Notes: generated from the letters alone by a model not told the origin. A stretch of DNA of 64,000 bases from Roseovarius mucosus DSM 17069 (GCF_000768555.3 NZ_KN293980.1:96947-160946), one strand, 5' to 3'. Numbered from the stretch's first letter, positions 46,933 through 56,303 are shown. Made by a program: numbers and translations.

Positions 46933-47799
46933 ATGAGGGCGATGGCCATGACAAGAACACGGGCGCGTGCGCTGCTGCTGATGCCAGCGGGCATCTGGTA
47001 TGCCGTGCTGCTCTTGTTCCCTCTGGCTGTCGTCCTCGTCTTTTCCTTTGGTGAGCGGAACCCGATTGGCGGCTATGCGCCGGGGTTCACCTTTGAACAA
47101 TATGCGAACCTGCCGGCCCGGTTCGCCGCCTTTCGCAACACGCTGACATTGGCCCCCATGGGCACGTTGGCGGCGCTGCTCATTGCCTATCCGCTGGCCT
47201 ATTACCTGGCGTTGAAGGTCACGGCGCGTTGGAAGACAACGCTGCTCATTCTCGTGATCGTTCCATTCTGGACCTCGATCCTGATCCGGTCCTATGCGTG
47301 GATTTACCTGCTTGGTGGCAATGGCATTCCGGCGCTGCTGGAGGCGCTGGGTCTGGGTGACATTCGCCTCATCAACACGCCTTTTGCGGTGCTGGTAGGG
47401 ATCGTTTACGGATACCTGCCATTGATGGTCTTTCCGATCTATGTGGCGCTGGAAAAGCTGGATCGCAGCCTGCTCGAGGCGGCGGCGGACCTAGGCACGC
47501 CGCCTTGGCGCAGTTTTCTGCAAATCACGCTGCCTTTGTCGATGCCGGGTGTTCTGACAGGGTCGATGCTGGTCTTTATCCTGCTTACCGGCGAGTTTCT
47601 GATCCCCGCCATTCTGGGTGGCGGCAAGGTATTCTTTGTCGGCAATGCGCTGGTTGATCTCTTTCTGCAGTCGCGCAACTGGGCGTTCGGATCTGCGGTG
47701 GCCGTGGCGCTGATCGTGATCATGTTGATCGTTGTGGCCCTCTATAGCCGTGCGGTTCGCCGCCTTGGTGCGGGCCGCGACGATGTCGGGCTGATGTGA
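46933..47799 (+). CDS. ABC transporter permease (PotB type), second transporter
   Basis: A 288-residue membrane protein with about six helices, the first near 13-36, and coupling loop EAAADLGTPPWRSFLQITLPLS. Starts 7 bases after the binding-protein gene; alternative ATGs at 46942 and 46948 have slightly better ribosome-binding spacing. Confidence 0.9.
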   Translation: MRAMAMTRTRARALLLMPAGIWYAVLLLFPLAVVLVFSFGERNPIGGYAPGFTFEQYANLPARFAAFRNTLTLAPMGTLAALLIAYPLAYYLALKVTARWKTTLLILVIVPFWTSILIRSYAWIYLLGGNGIPALLEALGLGDIRLINTPFAVLVGIVYGYLPLMVFPIYVALEKLDRSLLEAAADLGTPPWRSFLQITLPLSMPGVLTGSMLVFILLTGEFLIPAILGGGKVFFVGNALVDLFLQSRNWAFGSAVAVALIVIMLIVVALYSRAVRRLGAGRDDVGLM

Positions 47800-47806
47800 G
47801 GATGTC

Positions 47807-48613
47807 ATGAGAGCCTATGCCATTGCCGTCTTTGCGTTTCTCTACCTGCCCATCGGGATCATCGCGCTATTCTCCTTTTCGGCCGGGCGATCGGCGAGTT
47901 CGATGCAGGGGTTCTCGACCGAATGGTATGGCCGTGCGCTCAGCAATCCCTTTGTGATGGAAGCGCTTTGGACCTCGGTCAAGGTGGCGTTTCTGTCGGC
48001 TGTTCTGGCGATGGTGGCAGGTACTATGGCGGCGCTGGCGCTGACGGGCATGCGGGGGCGGTTGCGGGTGTTTTTCGACACGCTGGTACAGGTCGCGGTG
48101 ATGATCCCCGGTATCGTGATCGGCATTGCTGCACTGATCGCGTTGGTCACTGTGTTCGACCTCGTCAATCCGTGGCTTGAGGCGATGAGTGGCCGCAGGC
48201 TGTCCTTGGGCATGGGATCGCTCATTGGGTTGCATGGCATGTTCACCATGTCGCTGGTGGTCCTGCTGGTGCGTGGGCGGCTGGAGAGCTTTGATCGTGC
48301 GCAAATCGAAGCCTCAAGCGATCTGGGGGCTGGTCCGGTCGCGACCTTTTTGCAAGTGACGCTGCCGCAGATTGCGCCGGCCATTCTGGCGGGGTTTCTC
48401 TTGGCCTTCACCTTCAGCTTTGATGATTTCATCATGGCGTTCTTTGTCGCCGGGTCCGAGACGACCCTGCCGATTTACATTTTCTCGTCGATCCGCCGGG
48501 GCGTAACACCCGAAATCAATGCGATTGGCACCATGGTCATGATCGCGTCCCTGACGCTCTTGATCATCGCACAGGTGCTGTTGCGGCCCGGCGCGGCGAA
48601 GGCCGGTCGCTGA
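47807..48613 (+). CDS. ABC transporter permease (PotC type), second transporter
   Basis: A 268-residue membrane protein with the coupling loop EASSDLGAGPVATFLQVTLPQIA and about six helices. It starts 7 bases after the partner permease. PotC/PotI type. Confidence 0.9.
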   Translation: MRAYAIAVFAFLYLPIGIIALFSFSAGRSASSMQGFSTEWYGRALSNPFVMEALWTSVKVAFLSAVLAMVAGTMAALALTGMRGRLRVFFDTLVQVAVMIPGIVIGIAALIALVTVFDLVNPWLEAMSGRRLSLGMGSLIGLHGMFTMSLVVLLVRGRLESFDRAQIEASSDLGAGPVATFLQVTLPQIAPAILAGFLLAFTFSFDDFIMAFFVAGSETTLPIYIFSSIRRGVTPEINAIGTMVMIASLTLLIIAQVLLRPGAAKAGR

Positions 48614-48632
48614 CCTTATGCAGGAGAATGGC

Positions 48633-49388
48633 ATGCTCAAGGATCGAATCGCGCTGGTGACGGCGGCAGGGTCAGGAATTGGCCGGGCGGGGGCGATTGC
48701 GATGGCCCGTGAGGGGGCGGTGGTCATTGTCACCGATCTGGATGGCGGCCTGGCGCAGGAGACATTGACGCAGATCGAGGCGGCAGGCGGACGGGGGGCG
48801 GCCTTTGCGCTGGACGTGACAGAGGATGCAGCCTGCGCCGCGATGGTCGAGAAGGTGGTTGCGGATTGGGGCCGGATCGACATTCTGCACAGCCACGCGG
48901 GCATCCAGATCCCAGGACGCGCCGAGGATGTGACGCCTGCGCAGATGGATGCGGCATGGGCACTGAACGTGAGGGCGCATTTCGTGTTGGCGCGGGCGGT
49001 GATTGTCCCAATGCGCGCGCAGGGAGGCGGATCGGTGATCGTAACCGCGTCTAACTCGGGATGCCAGTATGACCGGGGTATGGTGTCCTATGCCACGACC
49101 AAACATGCCGCCGTGGCGATGGTGAAACAGATGGCTGTGGATTACGCGGCTGAGAACATCAGGTTCAACGCATTATGCCCCGGCTTTGTCGATACTCCGT
49201 TCAATGCCGGGTTTGAGACACAGATGGGCGGGCGCGCGGCTTTGGAATCCTACGTCGCCGGGTCGATTCCCATGGGCCGTTGGGCCAGCGTCGAGGAAAT
49301 CGCACACGGGATCGTCTATCTGGCTTCGGACCGCTCCAGCTTTGTCACGGGGCTGGCGCTTGTGATTGACGGCGGTGAAATGCTTTAG
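48633..49388 (+). CDS. SDR-family dehydrogenase in the second transporter operon
   Basis: A 251-residue classical short-chain dehydrogenase. Cofactor motif TAAGSGIG (about 10-17), with Asp at the end of strand 2 (VTDLDG), points to NAD preference. The active-site Tyr and Lys lie in YATTKHAAV. The N-A-G motif is replaced by SHAG (about 85-88), a mild oddity. ATG 48633 has CAGGAG upstream; it lies 20 bases after the permease gene, suggesting catabolism of the imported compound or its product. Confidence 0.88.
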   Translation: MLKDRIALVTAAGSGIGRAGAIAMAREGAVVIVTDLDGGLAQETLTQIEAAGGRGAAFALDVTEDAACAAMVEKVVADWGRIDILHSHAGIQIPGRAEDVTPAQMDAAWALNVRAHFVLARAVIVPMRAQGGGSVIVTASNSGCQYDRGMVSYATTKHAAVAMVKQMAVDYAAENIRFNALCPGFVDTPFNAGFETQMGGRAALESYVAGSIPMGRWASVEEIAHGIVYLASDRSSFVTGLALVIDGGEML

Positions 49389-49475
49389 GGAAAGCCCGCG
49401 ATAGGGTGCGCGCGACTATTTCGTTTCGGGGGGCAAACGGGTACAACTGCAACCATCAACAGGCCGGAGGATGCT

Positions 49476-49778
49476 ATGCGCAGGGCTCTTATCGTTGGAT
49501 TGGCAAGCCTATTTGCCGGAGCGCTTCTGGGGACGTCACCGGCAGAAGCTGCCTCGCTTGGGCGCTACGAGGTCCATGGGGTTGCGGACGATGACATGCT
49601 CAAGATGCGGGCGGGGCCCGGCACCGGCTATGACGTGATCGTGGGTCTGCCCAATGGTACCGTTCTGCGGGTGCATAGCTGTCAGCAGACGGGAGGCACG
49701 CGCTGGTGCGAAGTCTCGCTCGACCGGGCGCGGGGGCTGCGGGGGCATGTGTCGTGGGCCTATTTGCGCAAGCTGTGA
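49476..49778 (+). CDS. Secreted SH3-domain protein
   Basis: A 100-residue protein with a signal peptide (about 1-26, ending AEAA) and one bacterial SH3 domain (about 36-98) with LKMRAGPGTGYDVI and RGLRGHVSWAYL. Such domains bind cell-wall material or metals. It has GGAGG-like sequence ahead of the ATG and overlaps the next gene as TGATG, so the two are co-translated. Confidence 0.85.
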   Translation: MRRALIVGLASLFAGALLGTSPAEAASLGRYEVHGVADDDMLKMRAGPGTGYDVIVGLPNGTVLRVHSCQQTGGTRWCEVSLDRARGLRGHVSWAYLRKL

Positions 49779-50356
49779 TGCGGGCATTGCCGATCATAGT
49801 GGCTCTGATGCTCTGCGTTGGGGGCGTGGCAACGGATGCGCGCGCCGCTGATGTGGCATCGCCTCCCGCTGGGCTAATGTGGAACAAGACTGGCCTGCCT
49901 GCCGTTTTCCCGCTTCAGGTCAAGACCTTGCCGGGGCGTGATCATGTCCTGACCTTGCTTGATGTGAAGACCGGCGAAGAGGCCTTGGCCGCCTATATCC
50001 GGGGCGGCGCATTCTTTCGCGTACTGGTGCCACCGGGGGTTTACCGGTTGCGATTCGTCAGTGGCAAACACTGGCAGGGCGAAGAGGCGCTGTTTGGGCA
50101 AGGGGCTGATACCGAGGTTTTCGAGCTGCGGCACCCCCTTGAGTTTGAGACGCGCGGGCTTGGTATCAAGTCGGGTCATATCGTGGACTTGCGCGGCCGT
50201 GGCACGGAGGCGCGGATCACGGATCAGCGCATTTGCCAGGCGTTCCGTCCTGATTTCCCTCGGGCCAAAGTGCCAGTGCGAGAGGGCAGTCGCGCTGTTG
50301 GCCCTGATTTTCAAGCGCCTCAACGCGGCAATCTGCGGGCGCGCTACTGCGGTTAG
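49778..50356 (+). CDS. Secreted hypothetical protein coupled to the SH3 protein
   Basis: A 192-residue protein with a signal peptide (about 1-23, ending ARAA). The middle contains GGAFFRVLVPPGVYRLRFVSGKHWQGE, a beta-rich segment resembling those in carboxypeptidase-regulatory-like folds. No domain assignment is secure. Its ATG overlaps the SH3 gene stop, so a joint role in the periplasm or cell envelope is likely. Confidence 0.75.
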   Translation: MRALPIIVALMLCVGGVATDARAADVASPPAGLMWNKTGLPAVFPLQVKTLPGRDHVLTLLDVKTGEEALAAYIRGGAFFRVLVPPGVYRLRFVSGKHWQGEEALFGQGADTEVFELRHPLEFETRGLGIKSGHIVDLRGRGTEARITDQRICQAFRPDFPRAKVPVREGSRAVGPDFQAPQRGNLRARYCG

Positions 50357-50387
50357 CGCTTTTGCGGCTTGCTACAGGGAAAAGGGT

Positions 50388-50484
50388 GAGAGGCTGGACA
50401 ACGACCCAAGCGGGGCTCGTTACGGCTGCTTCCTTCCGGACCTGACCGGGTTGGCGAGGTGCCTGCCCGCGCCAACCTCTCAGG
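50388..50484 (-). ncRNA. ffs: Signal recognition particle RNA (4.5S type)
   Basis: The minus strand contains CAGGTCCGGAAGGAAGCAGC (helix 8 with the GGAA tetraloop that contacts Ffh) at about 50434-50453, flanked by complementary arms: GAGGTTGG at the 5' side pairs with CCAGCCTC at the 3' side. Size about 97 nt suits the small bacterial SRP RNA. It binds Ffh and targets ribosomes making membrane proteins. Ends are estimated to within a few bases. The 5' end abuts or overlaps the stop codon of the upstream phosphodiesterase gene. Confidence 0.93.
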
Positions 50485-52495
50485 GCGTCATATAGGCGTC
50501 TGCCACGGGATGCGCAAGTGTAGGCTGCGTATCTGGCAAAGGTAGGGAAAGGCGCAGGAACCCTGTATCTGTCAAACCAAGATCAGTCGCGTTCAAGGCG
50601 GCGATATCGGCAGGATGGGCGCGCAGGCCGGGACCGGTTTCGACCGTGACGGTAGTTCCGGGCTGAGGGGCAAAGCGCCAAGTCGGGTCTGGCGCTGCTG
50701 CGATTTGACCCAAGGTCGCGACGTGATCTGCAAGGATGTCGCGCACCGGGCGAGTGCCGGAATAGATCAACCCTGTCTCGGCGAGCGGGGCAAAGGGCCC
50801 CCCGCCATGCGCGCGATAGCTGTTGGTGGCGATGATGAAATGGGCATCGTGCCGGACGGGTTTGCCTGCGTGGCGCAGGTCGCGGATGCGCCTCGCCGTG
50901 GGATTGATCAGCGTGCCGAAAAGATCGTAGCGCGCGGGCTGGCTGAGGTCGATGGCATAGCTGAGCCCGTCGATGACATCGAAATCATGCCCCGGCACAG
51001 AGGGATCCAGCAGGGGTTGATCCGGCAGGCCGGGGATGATCTGGTTGAAGCAGATGGCGGCGCGTTCCAGCCAATCGCGCACCTCAGCCCCGGTCACAAG
51101 CAGACCGCAGAGCGTGTTGGGAAAGCCATAAAGATCGGCGATGTGACGCAGGCGCAGCGGGCCCTGTGGGATATCGGTGAAATGCGCGGGGCCGCCGCGG
51201 CCGCCGGTCTTGAACGGGGCAGAGGCGGAGAGCAGAGGCAGCCCGGCATGCGGGCCATCGGCCAAGGCCGCAGCCAAGGCGCGGTGCTGCGCGCCATTGA
51301 CGAGGTTCAGGATGGGATCGTCGCGCAAGAGGCTGAGGTAGCTGTGGAGGGGGGTCTCGGTCAGCCCGATTTCACGCGCGGTAAGGGCTGTGGTGTGGCG
51401 GTGGGCGCTGTCGAGCGTGGTACAAAGTGCGGGGCATGGCGGGACGCTAGAAGCGGGCAAAAGGCGGGATTGATGGCCCGTAACGTGCCATTCCTTGGCA
51501 TCGCGGGTCAGCATCAGGTCAAGCTGGCCCAGATGGTCGCCGCGAAATCCGGCCATCAGGCAGGGTGTGCCGTAGAGTGTGCCGTTGCTTGTGTCGGCGC
51601 CGGGAATGCCATGGTGATCTGTGCTGGGAAAGCTCTTGTGGCTGTGGCCTGCAAGCAGAGCGTCGATGCCAGGCAGGCGGGCGAGCGCACGTGCGGCGTT
51701 TTCCATCATCGGGCGGTCAGGTCCGGGATCGATGCCGGTATGGGCCATGAGCAGGATCAGATCGGCGCCCAAAGCACGCAAGGCAGGCACCCAGGCGCGC
51801 GCGCTCTCGACCATGTCGCGCACATCAACCCGGCCCGAGAGGTGGGCATGATCCCATGTCAGTATTTGCGGCGGCACGAGGCCCAACAGGCCGATCCGCA
51901 GATTATGCCACCTGCCGGTACTAGCCTGCATCTGGCGGGTAAGCAGCAGATAGGGCGGCAAGAGCGTCTTATCCTCGGTGGGCGTTGTGCCGCGCCGGAT
52001 CAGGACATTACAGCACGTCAAGGGAAAGCGCGCCTGCGCCAAGGTTTCCGTCAGCCAGTCGAGGCCATAGTTGAATTCGTGATTGCCAAGTGTGCCCGCG
52101 TCATACCCGATCTCGTTCATGGCGGAGATGACGGGATGCGGTCCGGTCCAGCCCTGATCTGGCTGCGCGGTGAGATCGGTGAGCGGTGTGCCTTGCAGGA
52201 AATCGCCATTGTCGAGCAGCAGGCAGTTTGCCGCCCCAACCTCGGAGTGTGCGTGCCGGATCAGAGTGGCCAGCCGCGCCAGACCCCAGGGGCGGTCGGA
52301 TTGGTTGGTGTAATAGTCAAAGGGTAGCAGATGGCCGTGGACATCCGTGGTCTGCAAGATCCGCAGGCGCAAGGTTTCGCGACAGGCAGGGAATGGGGCT
52401 GTTTTGGCAACGGGGTCGGTCAAATCGTCAACGCTCTGAGACCGGGCGCAGCCCCGGTGATACCACGGAAATGAAACCGCTTGGACAGGGTACAA
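50480..52495 (-). CDS. cpdB: 2',3'-cyclic-nucleotide 2'-phosphodiesterase/3'-nucleotidase (CpdB/5'-nucleotidase family)
   Basis: About 650-670 residues. The metallophosphatase domain has TTDVHGH (about 49-55), GNHEFNYG (about 137-144) and AGHSHKSF, the dimetal site. The second half matches the 5'-nucleotidase C-terminal substrate-binding domain. It hydrolyses cyclic 2',3'-nucleotides and 3'-nucleotides. There is no ATG or obvious signal peptide at the start: TTG at 52495 or 52423 are possible, and the domain starts about residue 42, so location is uncertain, whereas E. coli CpdB is periplasmic. The stop codon lies at the 5' edge of the SRP RNA. Confidence 0.82.
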   Translation of the reverse strand: MYPVQAVSFPWYHRGCARSQSVDDLTDPVAKTAPFPACRETLRLRILQTTDVHGHLLPFDYYTNQSDRPWGLARLATLIRHAHSEVGAANCLLLDNGDFLQGTPLTDLTAQPDQGWTGPHPVISAMNEIGYDAGTLGNHEFNYGLDWLTETLAQARFPLTCCNVLIRRGTTPTEDKTLLPPYLLLTRQMQASTGRWHNLRIGLLGLVPPQILTWDHAHLSGRVDVRDMVESARAWVPALRALGADLILLMAHTGIDPGPDRPMMENAARALARLPGIDALLAGHSHKSFPSTDHHGIPGADTSNGTLYGTPCLMAGFRGDHLGQLDLMLTRDAKEWHVTGHQSRLLPASSVPPCPALCTTLDSAHRHTTALTAREIGLTETPLHSYLSLLRDDPILNLVNGAQHRALAAALADGPHAGLPLLSASAPFKTGGRGGPAHFTDIPQGPLRLRHIADLYGFPNTLCGLLVTGAEVRDWLERAAICFNQIIPGLPDQPLLDPSVPGHDFDVIDGLSYAIDLSQPARYDLFGTLINPTARRIRDLRHAGKPVRHDAHFIIATNSYRAHGGGPFAPLAETGLIYSGTRPVRDILADHVATLGQIAAAPDPTWRFAPQPGTTVTVETGPGLRAHPADIAALNATDLGLTDTGFLRLSLPLPDTQPTLAHPVADAYMTP

Positions 52496-52654
52496 TTACA
52501 AGTTTTGCCAGAGGCTTAGAGAGGTTGGCATGTCGGCGCGCCGCGATCAATACACTATAAGTTGCAAATTGTGATTTGCCTGTGCTTTGTGCGCCTAGGC
52601 TCTTGTCTTGTGGACATGGGCATTGTGTAGAGAGTTAGGCACGGGAGGCGGTTG

Positions 52655-53626
52655 ATGCGGACAGCGGAACAGGTGACATTCGGGGGATCGGGGCTCGACC
52701 GGGCCGATGAGGTGCGCGGTGACGAGGCCATGATCCAAGTGGCGGTGGCAGAGGGCCGCGCGCGGTCGATCGTGCTCTGGCGGGGCAAGCCGCTTTTGCG
52801 CGCTGAAACGCTGGATGAGTTGGTCGTGGTGACGCCGGCTCATCCGGTTCTTGCGCGCTACAAGGTGCCGCCGATCCTATTGGGGCGTGACGAAAGCGGT
52901 GATCTGATTCTGGCGCATGATATTTCTGCCTGGGTGCCGCCAGGGCTGGAACCTGACCAACTGGATACGTTTCTGGATGCCTCCGAGCAGGTGCATCCCG
53001 ACCTGCCCGAGGGCAGCGCCTTTGCCGAACTTCGGCGGGTGATGACGCGGCTTAATCCCCGCGACGCAGAGCTTGCGGCGACGGCCAAGGCGGTGTTCGG
53101 CTGGCACCTCACACACCGCTTTTGCGCACGCTGCGGTCAGGAAAGCCGGATGATTCGCGCTGGATGGCAGCGGGCCTGCGATCACTGCGGCGGTCAACAT
53201 TTCCCGCGCACCGATCCGGTGGTCATCATGTTGATTACGGGCGGAAATTCTGTACTCATGGGGCGATCTCCGGGCTGGCCCGAGGGGATGTATTCGCTCT
53301 TGGCCGGGTTCATCGAGCCGGGAGAGACCATCGAGGCGGCTGTGCGGCGTGAGGTCTGGGAAGAGGCAGGGGTAAAAGTGGGGCAAGTCAGTTATCTGGC
53401 GAGCCAGCCTTGGCCGTTTCCCGCCTCGCTCATGTTCGGCTGTCGCGGCGAGGCGCTGAGCGAGGAGATCACGATTGATCCGCAGGAGATCGAGGATGCG
53501 CAATGGATGAGCCGAGAAGAGATACTTTCGGCCTTTGCCGGAGAGCATCCGTTCCTGATGCCTGCGCGCAAGGGGGCGATTGCGCATTTCCTGCTTGAGA
53601 ACTGGCTTGCCGACTGTCTGGATTGA
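52655..53626 (+). CDS. nudC: NAD(+) diphosphatase / NADH pyrophosphatase
   Basis: A 323-residue NudC-type protein. A zinc ribbon FCARCGQ to CDHCGG (about 151-180) precedes the Nudix box GFIEPGETIEAAVRREVWEEAG (about 211-232) and the NudC signature SQPWPFPAS (about 245-253). It cleaves NAD(H) to NMN(H) and AMP and can remove NAD caps from RNA in related bacteria. ATG 52655 has GGGAGG upstream, better than the adjacent TTG. Confidence 0.95.
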   Translation: MRTAEQVTFGGSGLDRADEVRGDEAMIQVAVAEGRARSIVLWRGKPLLRAETLDELVVVTPAHPVLARYKVPPILLGRDESGDLILAHDISAWVPPGLEPDQLDTFLDASEQVHPDLPEGSAFAELRRVMTRLNPRDAELAATAKAVFGWHLTHRFCARCGQESRMIRAGWQRACDHCGGQHFPRTDPVVIMLITGGNSVLMGRSPGWPEGMYSLLAGFIEPGETIEAAVRREVWEEAGVKVGQVSYLASQPWPFPASLMFGCRGEALSEEITIDPQEIEDAQWMSREEILSAFAGEHPFLMPARKGAIAHFLLENWLADCLD

Positions 53627-53679
53627 GGTGACAATAGATGCGGGCAAAGCGATAACAAACCGAAAAGGGCGGTCTGGGG

Positions 53680-54147
53680 ATGCAGTTTACCGGCAGGGAA
53701 GATATTGAGGCCCCAATCGAGCGGGTTTTCGAAGAAATCGCAGATTTTCAAGGATTTGAACGCTCGGCGTTGCGGCGCGGGGCGGATGTGCGGCGCACGG
53801 ACAAGCTGAAGGTGCCGGGGGTCGGCATGAGTTGGCATGCTGTGTTCAAGCTGCGCGGCAAGCAGCGCAAAGTGGATGTGAGCGTTGTTGACTACGATCC
53901 GCCCAACGGGATCAAGCTGGGCTTGATGTCGTCTTCGATAGAAGGGCAGATGATCGCGGAACTTGTGGCACTATCGCGGGGACGCACGCGGATGACGGTC
54001 ACGCTGGTGTTGCAGCCGCGCACCTTGGCGGCGCGATTGATGATGCAATCACTGCGGCTGGCGCGCAATAATCTGACAAAACGGTTCAAGGTCCGGCTGG
54101 CGGAATACGCCGCAGAGATAGAGGACCGGTATACGCGATCCGCCTGA
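53680..54147 (+). CDS. SRPBCC-family protein
   Basis: A 155-residue START/Bet v1-like protein: N-terminal strand MQFTGREDIEAPIERVFEEIADF followed by antiparallel strands and a basic C-terminal helix. Probably binds a hydrophobic ligand. It follows nudC by 53 bases on the same strand and converges on pheA. Function unknown. Confidence 0.75.
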   Translation: MQFTGREDIEAPIERVFEEIADFQGFERSALRRGADVRRTDKLKVPGVGMSWHAVFKLRGKQRKVDVSVVDYDPPNGIKLGLMSSSIEGQMIAELVALSRGRTRMTVTLVLQPRTLAARLMMQSLRLARNNLTKRFKVRLAEYAAEIEDRYTRSA

Positions 54148-54163
54148 CGGACGGTGTCGGTAT

Positions 54164-55006
54164 TCAGTCGGTATCGTGTCGGCGCGGATCGGCGGGGTAG
54201 ACGCCCAGAATCGTCACGTTCGAGGTGAAGTAATCCAACTCATCCAGCGCTCGCGCGACGGCCGGATCATCTGGATGACCCTCAATGTCAGCGTAGAACT
54301 GCACGACATTGAAATTGTCACCGACCATGTAGCTCTCGAGTTTAGTCATGTTGACACCGTTGGTCGCAAAGCCGCCAAGCGCCTTGTAGAGACCGGCGGG
54401 GATAGAACGCAGGCGGAACACAAGGGTCGTCATCATCCCATTGGTGCCACGCTGTGCGAAATCGGGCTCTCGTGCCATCACAAGAAAGCGGGTGGTGTTG
54501 TTGCCCTGATCCTCGATATGGCGGGCGATCACGTCGAGACCGTAAATCTCTCCTGCCAATTCGCTCGCAAGGGCAGCCATTTCCGGTTGCCCGGCCTCGG
54601 CCACATGGCGGGCGGAGCCTGCGGTATCGGCTCCGGTCACGCGGTGGATGCCGTGGCGTTCGAGAAAGGCGCGGCACTGGCCCAACAGCATGGTGTGGCT
54701 CATCGCGCTCTCGATTTCGTCGAGGCGCACGCCGGGCAACGCCAAGAGGTTGATATGTACCCGCACAAAGGCCTCGGCCACGATATGCAGGCCCGATTCG
54801 GGCAAGAGGTGGTGAATGTCGGCCACCCGACCAAAGGTAGAATTCTCGACCGGCAGCATGGCCAAATCGGCCTGACCCTCGCGCACCGCAGAAATCGCGT
54901 CCTCAAAGGTGCGGCAGGGCAGTGCCTCCATCTCGGGATAGGTTTCGCGACAGGCTTGATGCGAGTAGGCGCCAAGCTCTCCCTGAAAGGCGATGCGGTT
55001 GGTCAT
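54164..55006 (-). CDS. pheA: Prephenate dehydratase
   Basis: A 280-residue monofunctional dehydratase that converts prephenate to phenylpyruvate for phenylalanine synthesis. The N-terminal catalytic half begins IAFQGELGAYSHQA, with the catalytic Thr in NNTTRFLV (about 172-179). The C-terminal ACT domain (about 195-275) has GLYKALGGFATNGVNMTKLESYM; the usual ESRP ending reads ESYM here. Typical length. Divergent from the cytochrome gene. Confidence 0.95.
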   Translation of the reverse strand: MTNRIAFQGELGAYSHQACRETYPEMEALPCRTFEDAISAVREGQADLAMLPVENSTFGRVADIHHLLPESGLHIVAEAFVRVHINLLALPGVRLDEIESAMSHTMLLGQCRAFLERHGIHRVTGADTAGSARHVAEAGQPEMAALASELAGEIYGLDVIARHIEDQGNNTTRFLVMAREPDFAQRGTNGMMTTLVFRLRSIPAGLYKALGGFATNGVNMTKLESYMVGDNFNVVQFYADIEGHPDDPAVARALDELDYFTSNVTILGVYPADPRRHDTD

Positions 55007-55125
55007 CTGCGTTTTTCCGTGTTTTTGGCCCGGTCGGGCGTTTGGTCGCGGAAACTACACCTTGCGCGCCAGTAGGGGAAGCGGATAGATACGCGGCCAA
55101 CGACGGATCAAATGGAAACGGGCCT

Positions 55126-56286
55126 ATGTTCGACACAATGACGATGACAAAGACCGCGGGCGCACTGTGTGGCGCGCTCTTGGTGTTCCTTTTGGGCAAT
55201 TGGGCGGCGGAGTCGATTTATTCGATGGGCGGCGGCCACGGCGAGGACCACGCGCAGGGCTATGTGATCGACACGGGCGATGCTGGTGCCGAGGAAGTGG
55301 TGGAAGAAGGCCCGAGCCTTGCCTCGCTGATGGCGGCGGCTGATCCGGCGAATGGCGAAAAGTTGTTCCGCAATTGTGCCGCTTGCCACGCGGTTGTTCA
55401 GGGCGAGAACAAGGTTGGTCCGTATCTTTACGGGGTCGTCGGACGCGACGTCGGTACGGCTTCGGGCTACGGCTCTTATTCAGGGGCTTTGACGGCTGTG
55501 GCGCAGGTCTGGACGCCGGTTGAGTTGAATGCGTTTCTGGAGAACCCCAAGGGGTATGCGCCTGGAACGACAATGGGCTATGCAGGTATGCGCAAGGCCG
55601 AAGATCGCGCCGACCTGATCGCCTATCTTGATCAGACCGATGGCACGACCTTTGAAATGCCGGTAGAAGAAGCAGCAGCCGAACCTGCGGCAGCGGAAGC
55701 GGAAGCAGCAGCCGAGCCTGCGGCAGAGGAAGCAGCAGCCGAGCCTGCGGCAGAGGAAGCAGCAGCCGAGCCTGCGGCAGAGGAAGCGGCAGCCGAACCT
55801 GCAGCAGAGGAAGCGGCAGCAGAGCCTGCGGCAGAGGAAGCGGCAGCAGAGCCTGCGGCAGAGGAAGCGGCAGCAGAGCCTGCGGCAGAGGAAGCGGCAG
55901 CCGAGCCTGCAGCGGAAGAAGCGGCGGCCGAGCCTGCAGCGGAAGCAGGGGCATCGGACTTCGCGGCGCTTGTTGCTGCGGCTGATCTGGCAGCGGGTGA
56001 AAAGCTCTTTCGTCGCTGCGGTGCTTGCCACAAGCTTGAGGATGGCAAGAACGGGGCCGGTCCGCACCTCTTTGGCATCGTCGGGCGCGACATTGCCAGC
56101 GTCGAGGGCTTTGCCTATTCCGACGCGCTCAAGGGTCTGGAAGGCGAATGGACGGTGGAAAAACTGAGTGGCTGGATTGAAAATCCGCGCGCCTACGCGC
56201 CCGGCAATCGTATGGGCTTTCCGGGGCTCAAGGATGAGGCAGATCGCGCCAACCTGATCGGCTATCTTCAAAGCGCTGCAAACTGA
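55126..56286 (+). CDS. Membrane-anchored diheme cytochrome c with Ala/Glu/Pro repeat linker
   Basis: A 386-residue protein with a single N-terminal membrane helix (about 8-29), then two class I cytochrome c domains with heme sites CAACH (about 84-88) and CGACH (about 300-304), each followed by a Met ligand region (MGYAGMR, MGFPGLK). A repetitive Glu-Ala-Pro linker joins them. The single-domain membrane cytochromes c(y)/CycM of Rhodobacter relatives carry electrons between the bc1 complex and terminal oxidases; here a second heme domain has been added. ATG 55126 starts the anchor. No clear operon partner. Confidence 0.88.
   Translation: MFDTMTMTKTAGALCGALLVFLLGNWAAESIYSMGGGHGEDHAQGYVIDTGDAGAEEVVEEGPSLASLMAAADPANGEKLFRNCAACHAVVQGENKVGPYLYGVVGRDVGTASGYGSYSGALTAVAQVWTPVELNAFLENPKGYAPGTTMGYAGMRKAEDRADLIAYLDQTDGTTFEMPVEEAAAEPAAAEAEAAAEPAAEEAAAEPAAEEAAAEPAAEEAAAEPAAEEAAAEPAAEEAAAEPAAEEAAAEPAAEEAAAEPAAEEAAAEPAAEAGASDFAALVAAADLAAGEKLFRRCGACHKLEDGKNGAGPHLFGIVGRDIASVEGFAYSDALKGLEGEWTVEKLSGWIENPRAYAPGNRMGFPGLKDEADRANLIGYLQSAAN
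55666..55947 (+). repeat. 27-bp tandem repeats encoding the cytochrome linker
   Basis: About ten copies of a 9-residue unit (EEAAAEPAA), nearly identical at DNA level, lie between the two heme domains. This resembles a variable-length tether and could change copy number by slippage. Confidence 0.85.
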
Positions 56287-56303
56287 TCCGCGCAACATTT
56301 TCG

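Noticed and set aside
55666-55947. CRISPR-like repeats in the cytochrome gene
   Set aside because: The units are contiguous, in frame and encode a linker; there are no spacers or cas genes. The RTX arrays were rejected for the same reason.
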